A stretch of DNA of 64,000 nt from Hirschia sp. (GTDB lineage Bacteria > Pseudomonadota > Alphaproteobacteria > Caulobacterales > Hyphomonadaceae). The position numbers and the translations under genes were made by a program. A model generated the notes under the pieces. That model ran no database searches, had not been told where the DNA came from, and saw nothing but the letters and a program-made list of their open reading frames with translations. Every line of letters begins with the position of its first letter. Within the stretch, counting starts at the first letter, position 1. Positions 62,925-64,000 of this stretch are shown here, in pieces. Location: assembly GCA_002709235.1 (NCBI GenBank), contig PAQI01000024.1:1-64000 (forward strand), given 5' to 3'.

Positions 62925-63368
62925 TCAGTCCATTTCCGGAGCGACGCAGCCCTCGCCCTTGAAACTGATATCATTGACAGTGTTGTCAGGCGTCACCACG
63001 AAATGGGTGTTGCAGTTGTAGCGGGTGGTGTAGGGCGGCACCCAGACCGGGTGACTGTCTGTCACACGGCGCGTCTGACGGTTCCCGTCTGCATCGATAT
63101 AGCTGTAGCTGCGGTCAACGAACTCATTCGTTGTATAGCCTCCACCATGACGTTCCTCGATGATCTTGTAGACCCAGACCTCTCGACCATCGCTGAGCGC
63201 AGTCTTGGTATCAGGCGGCCCCCATTCGATCAGAAGGTCATCCACATGCTGGCCCTGCCAGGCAGAGACCTGCTGGCGGTAGCCTTCCTGCGTCTCACAT
63301 GCAGCGAGAACGGCAGATGCCGTCAGTGATAAAGCGAGGCCAAGGCCAAGACGCGAAAAGGGTACCAT
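62925..63368 (-). CDS. lipoprotein of unknown function
   Basis: 147 residues from the ATG at 63368. A signal peptide ends in the lipobox SAVLAAC. The mature part (VDDLLIEWGPPDTKTALSDG) resembles SmpA/OmlA-like small periplasmic domains that start with a ...GxP.. motif, and a second conserved-looking part has TTRYNCNTHFVV. Outer-membrane lipoprotein is likely. Confidence 0.75.
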   Translation of the reverse strand: MVPFSRLGLGLALSLTASAVLAACETQEGYRQQVSAWQGQHVDDLLIEWGPPDTKTALSDGREVWVYKIIEERHGGGYTTNEFVDRSYSYIDADGNRQTRRVTDSHPVWVPPYTTRYNCNTHFVVTPDNTVNDISFKGEGCVAPEMD

Positions 63369-63496
63369 GCGCACAACTCCAAGCATTTCCGGACTGAATA
63401 TATGATCGGTGAAGACAGAATGTTAGGGCTCAGCGCCGCGTCACGCGTTTCATTCTTGTAGCCAGACATTCCAACAGAGCACTCTAACGATGCACC

Positions 63497-63895
63497 CTAA
63501 ATGCGACGAAGAACCAAAAATCCGGATGAGCCATTCCTGTTGTCCCACTCACCGGACAATGTTGTCTGTGCAGCATCCAGACCGCCAATAATCTCCAGAG
63601 GTTGCAGCGTATCAGTTCGATGAAGCCAGAGCAGCATAGGCTGGCCAAAGGAACGATCCTCGCCCTCCAGAGTGCAGGCAGTTGGTTCCTTGCAGCTCGG
63701 AGCTTCCACCAATCCCTGCCCGACAAACATGCCCGAAGCACGCGCAATATCCAGCGCTACCGCCTGACGCATGCAGTTAGCATCGAGCCCTCGCAGTTCA
63801 CCGACCCAGCGATGGCTGGGCGTGAAGCGAAATCCGGGATCAAGTTCAAGGCGCGGCGTTGCGCCCCAGCGTTGGTAATATCTGAACATGGACAT
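63497..63895 (-). CDS. small hypothetical protein
   Basis: 132 residues starting MSMFRYYQRWGATPRLELDP; Trp, Arg and Cys are frequent and there is no signal peptide. No family recognised. A second frame on the same strand (63484-63747) is its shadow. The remaining bases to 64000 show no gene I can support. Confidence 0.5.
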   Translation of the reverse strand: MSMFRYYQRWGATPRLELDPGFRFTPSHRWVGELRGLDANCMRQAVALDIARASGMFVGQGLVEAPSCKEPTACTLEGEDRSFGQPMLLWLHRTDTLQPLEIIGGLDAAQTTLSGEWDNRNGSSGFLVLRRI

Positions 63896-64000
63896 AAATC
63901 GCAGAGCTGGACCAAGATGAAAGCTACGCTGTCTCCGTGCTCAGGGAACCTGGAGAATCAAACAATGCCCCCTTCACCGCCACCCTATATAGGGCAGAAT

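Overview
The window reads as a chromosome segment of an alphaproteobacterium, most likely in or near Maricaulales/Hyphomonadaceae. The evidence is codon usage, a valine-catabolic cluster, an ApbE/PepSY/TonB-receptor cluster, a BigR/SqrR-type sulfide operon, and EF-P with both EpmA and EpmB. This placement comes from gene families only, with no 16S or marker gene to confirm it. About the first 31.7 kb is accessory DNA; the rest is mostly host-like.

1-15.2 kb is a defence-type genomic island. A truncated DUF932 gene is followed by tightly packed modules: a small ORF plus a GHKL ATPase (1396-3504); an AbiEi-like regulator overlapping a 461-aa protein with a D...QxK nuclease-like signature (3754-5749); a divergent PD-(D/E)XK nuclease plus HEPN-motif protein pair (5885-7533); a canonical AbiEi/AbiEii pair with a third HTH gene (7650-9771); and an N6-adenine methylase overlapping a PD-(D/E)XK protein (9826-13544). 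A tyrosine integrase closes the island, next to a 45-bp fragment that is the 3' part of a tRNA-Arg(CCG), read as an attachment site.

15.2-about 31.7 kb is a second, mobilizable element. It has a large serine recombinase whose C-terminal tail is encoded through the tRNA fragment, a VirD4/TraG coupling protein, a resolvase with two res-like palindromes, MobC and relaxase genes with an oriT-like hairpin, HigBA, and cargo. The cargo includes a coiled-coil TIR protein next to a degenerate histidine-kinase/receiver protein that is flanked by direct repeats of the higA end, a 784-aa membrane protein, an M15-like peptidase, and a ROK protein with an unknown partner. The two elements look like tandem insertions at one tRNA site.

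32-35.4 kb is a copper-resistance block (small Cys-rich exported protein, CopA, CopB). 35.4-40.6 kb is a metal-uptake/redox cluster (TonB receptor, ApbE, DUF4198, DUF2271, PepSY protein) with similar palindromes at both ends. 40.8-47.7 kb encodes valine/branched-chain breakdown (MmsB, 3-hydroxyisobutyryl-CoA hydrolase, acyl-CoA dehydrogenase, enoyl-CoA hydratase) plus an acylating aldehyde dehydrogenase divergent from a LysR regulator.

47.7-55.4 kb holds the EF-P modification system (EpmB, EpmA, EF-P), interrupted by a HisKA_2 kinase/receiver pair and a sulfide-detoxification regulon (TauE/SafE, rhodanese, ArsR-type repressor, persulfide dioxygenase) with three palindromes in the divergent promoter. 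55.4-60 kb is a small variable patch: a duplicated intergenic repeat, an HNH-like gene coupled to a PIF1-like helicase, an orphan Rhs C-terminal tip with a putative immunity protein, and a strongly structured intergenic element. 60-64 kb has a MoeB/ThiF-like enzyme, an alpha/beta hydrolase, an SH3-GH19 lysin-like protein, a lipoprotein and a small hypothetical.
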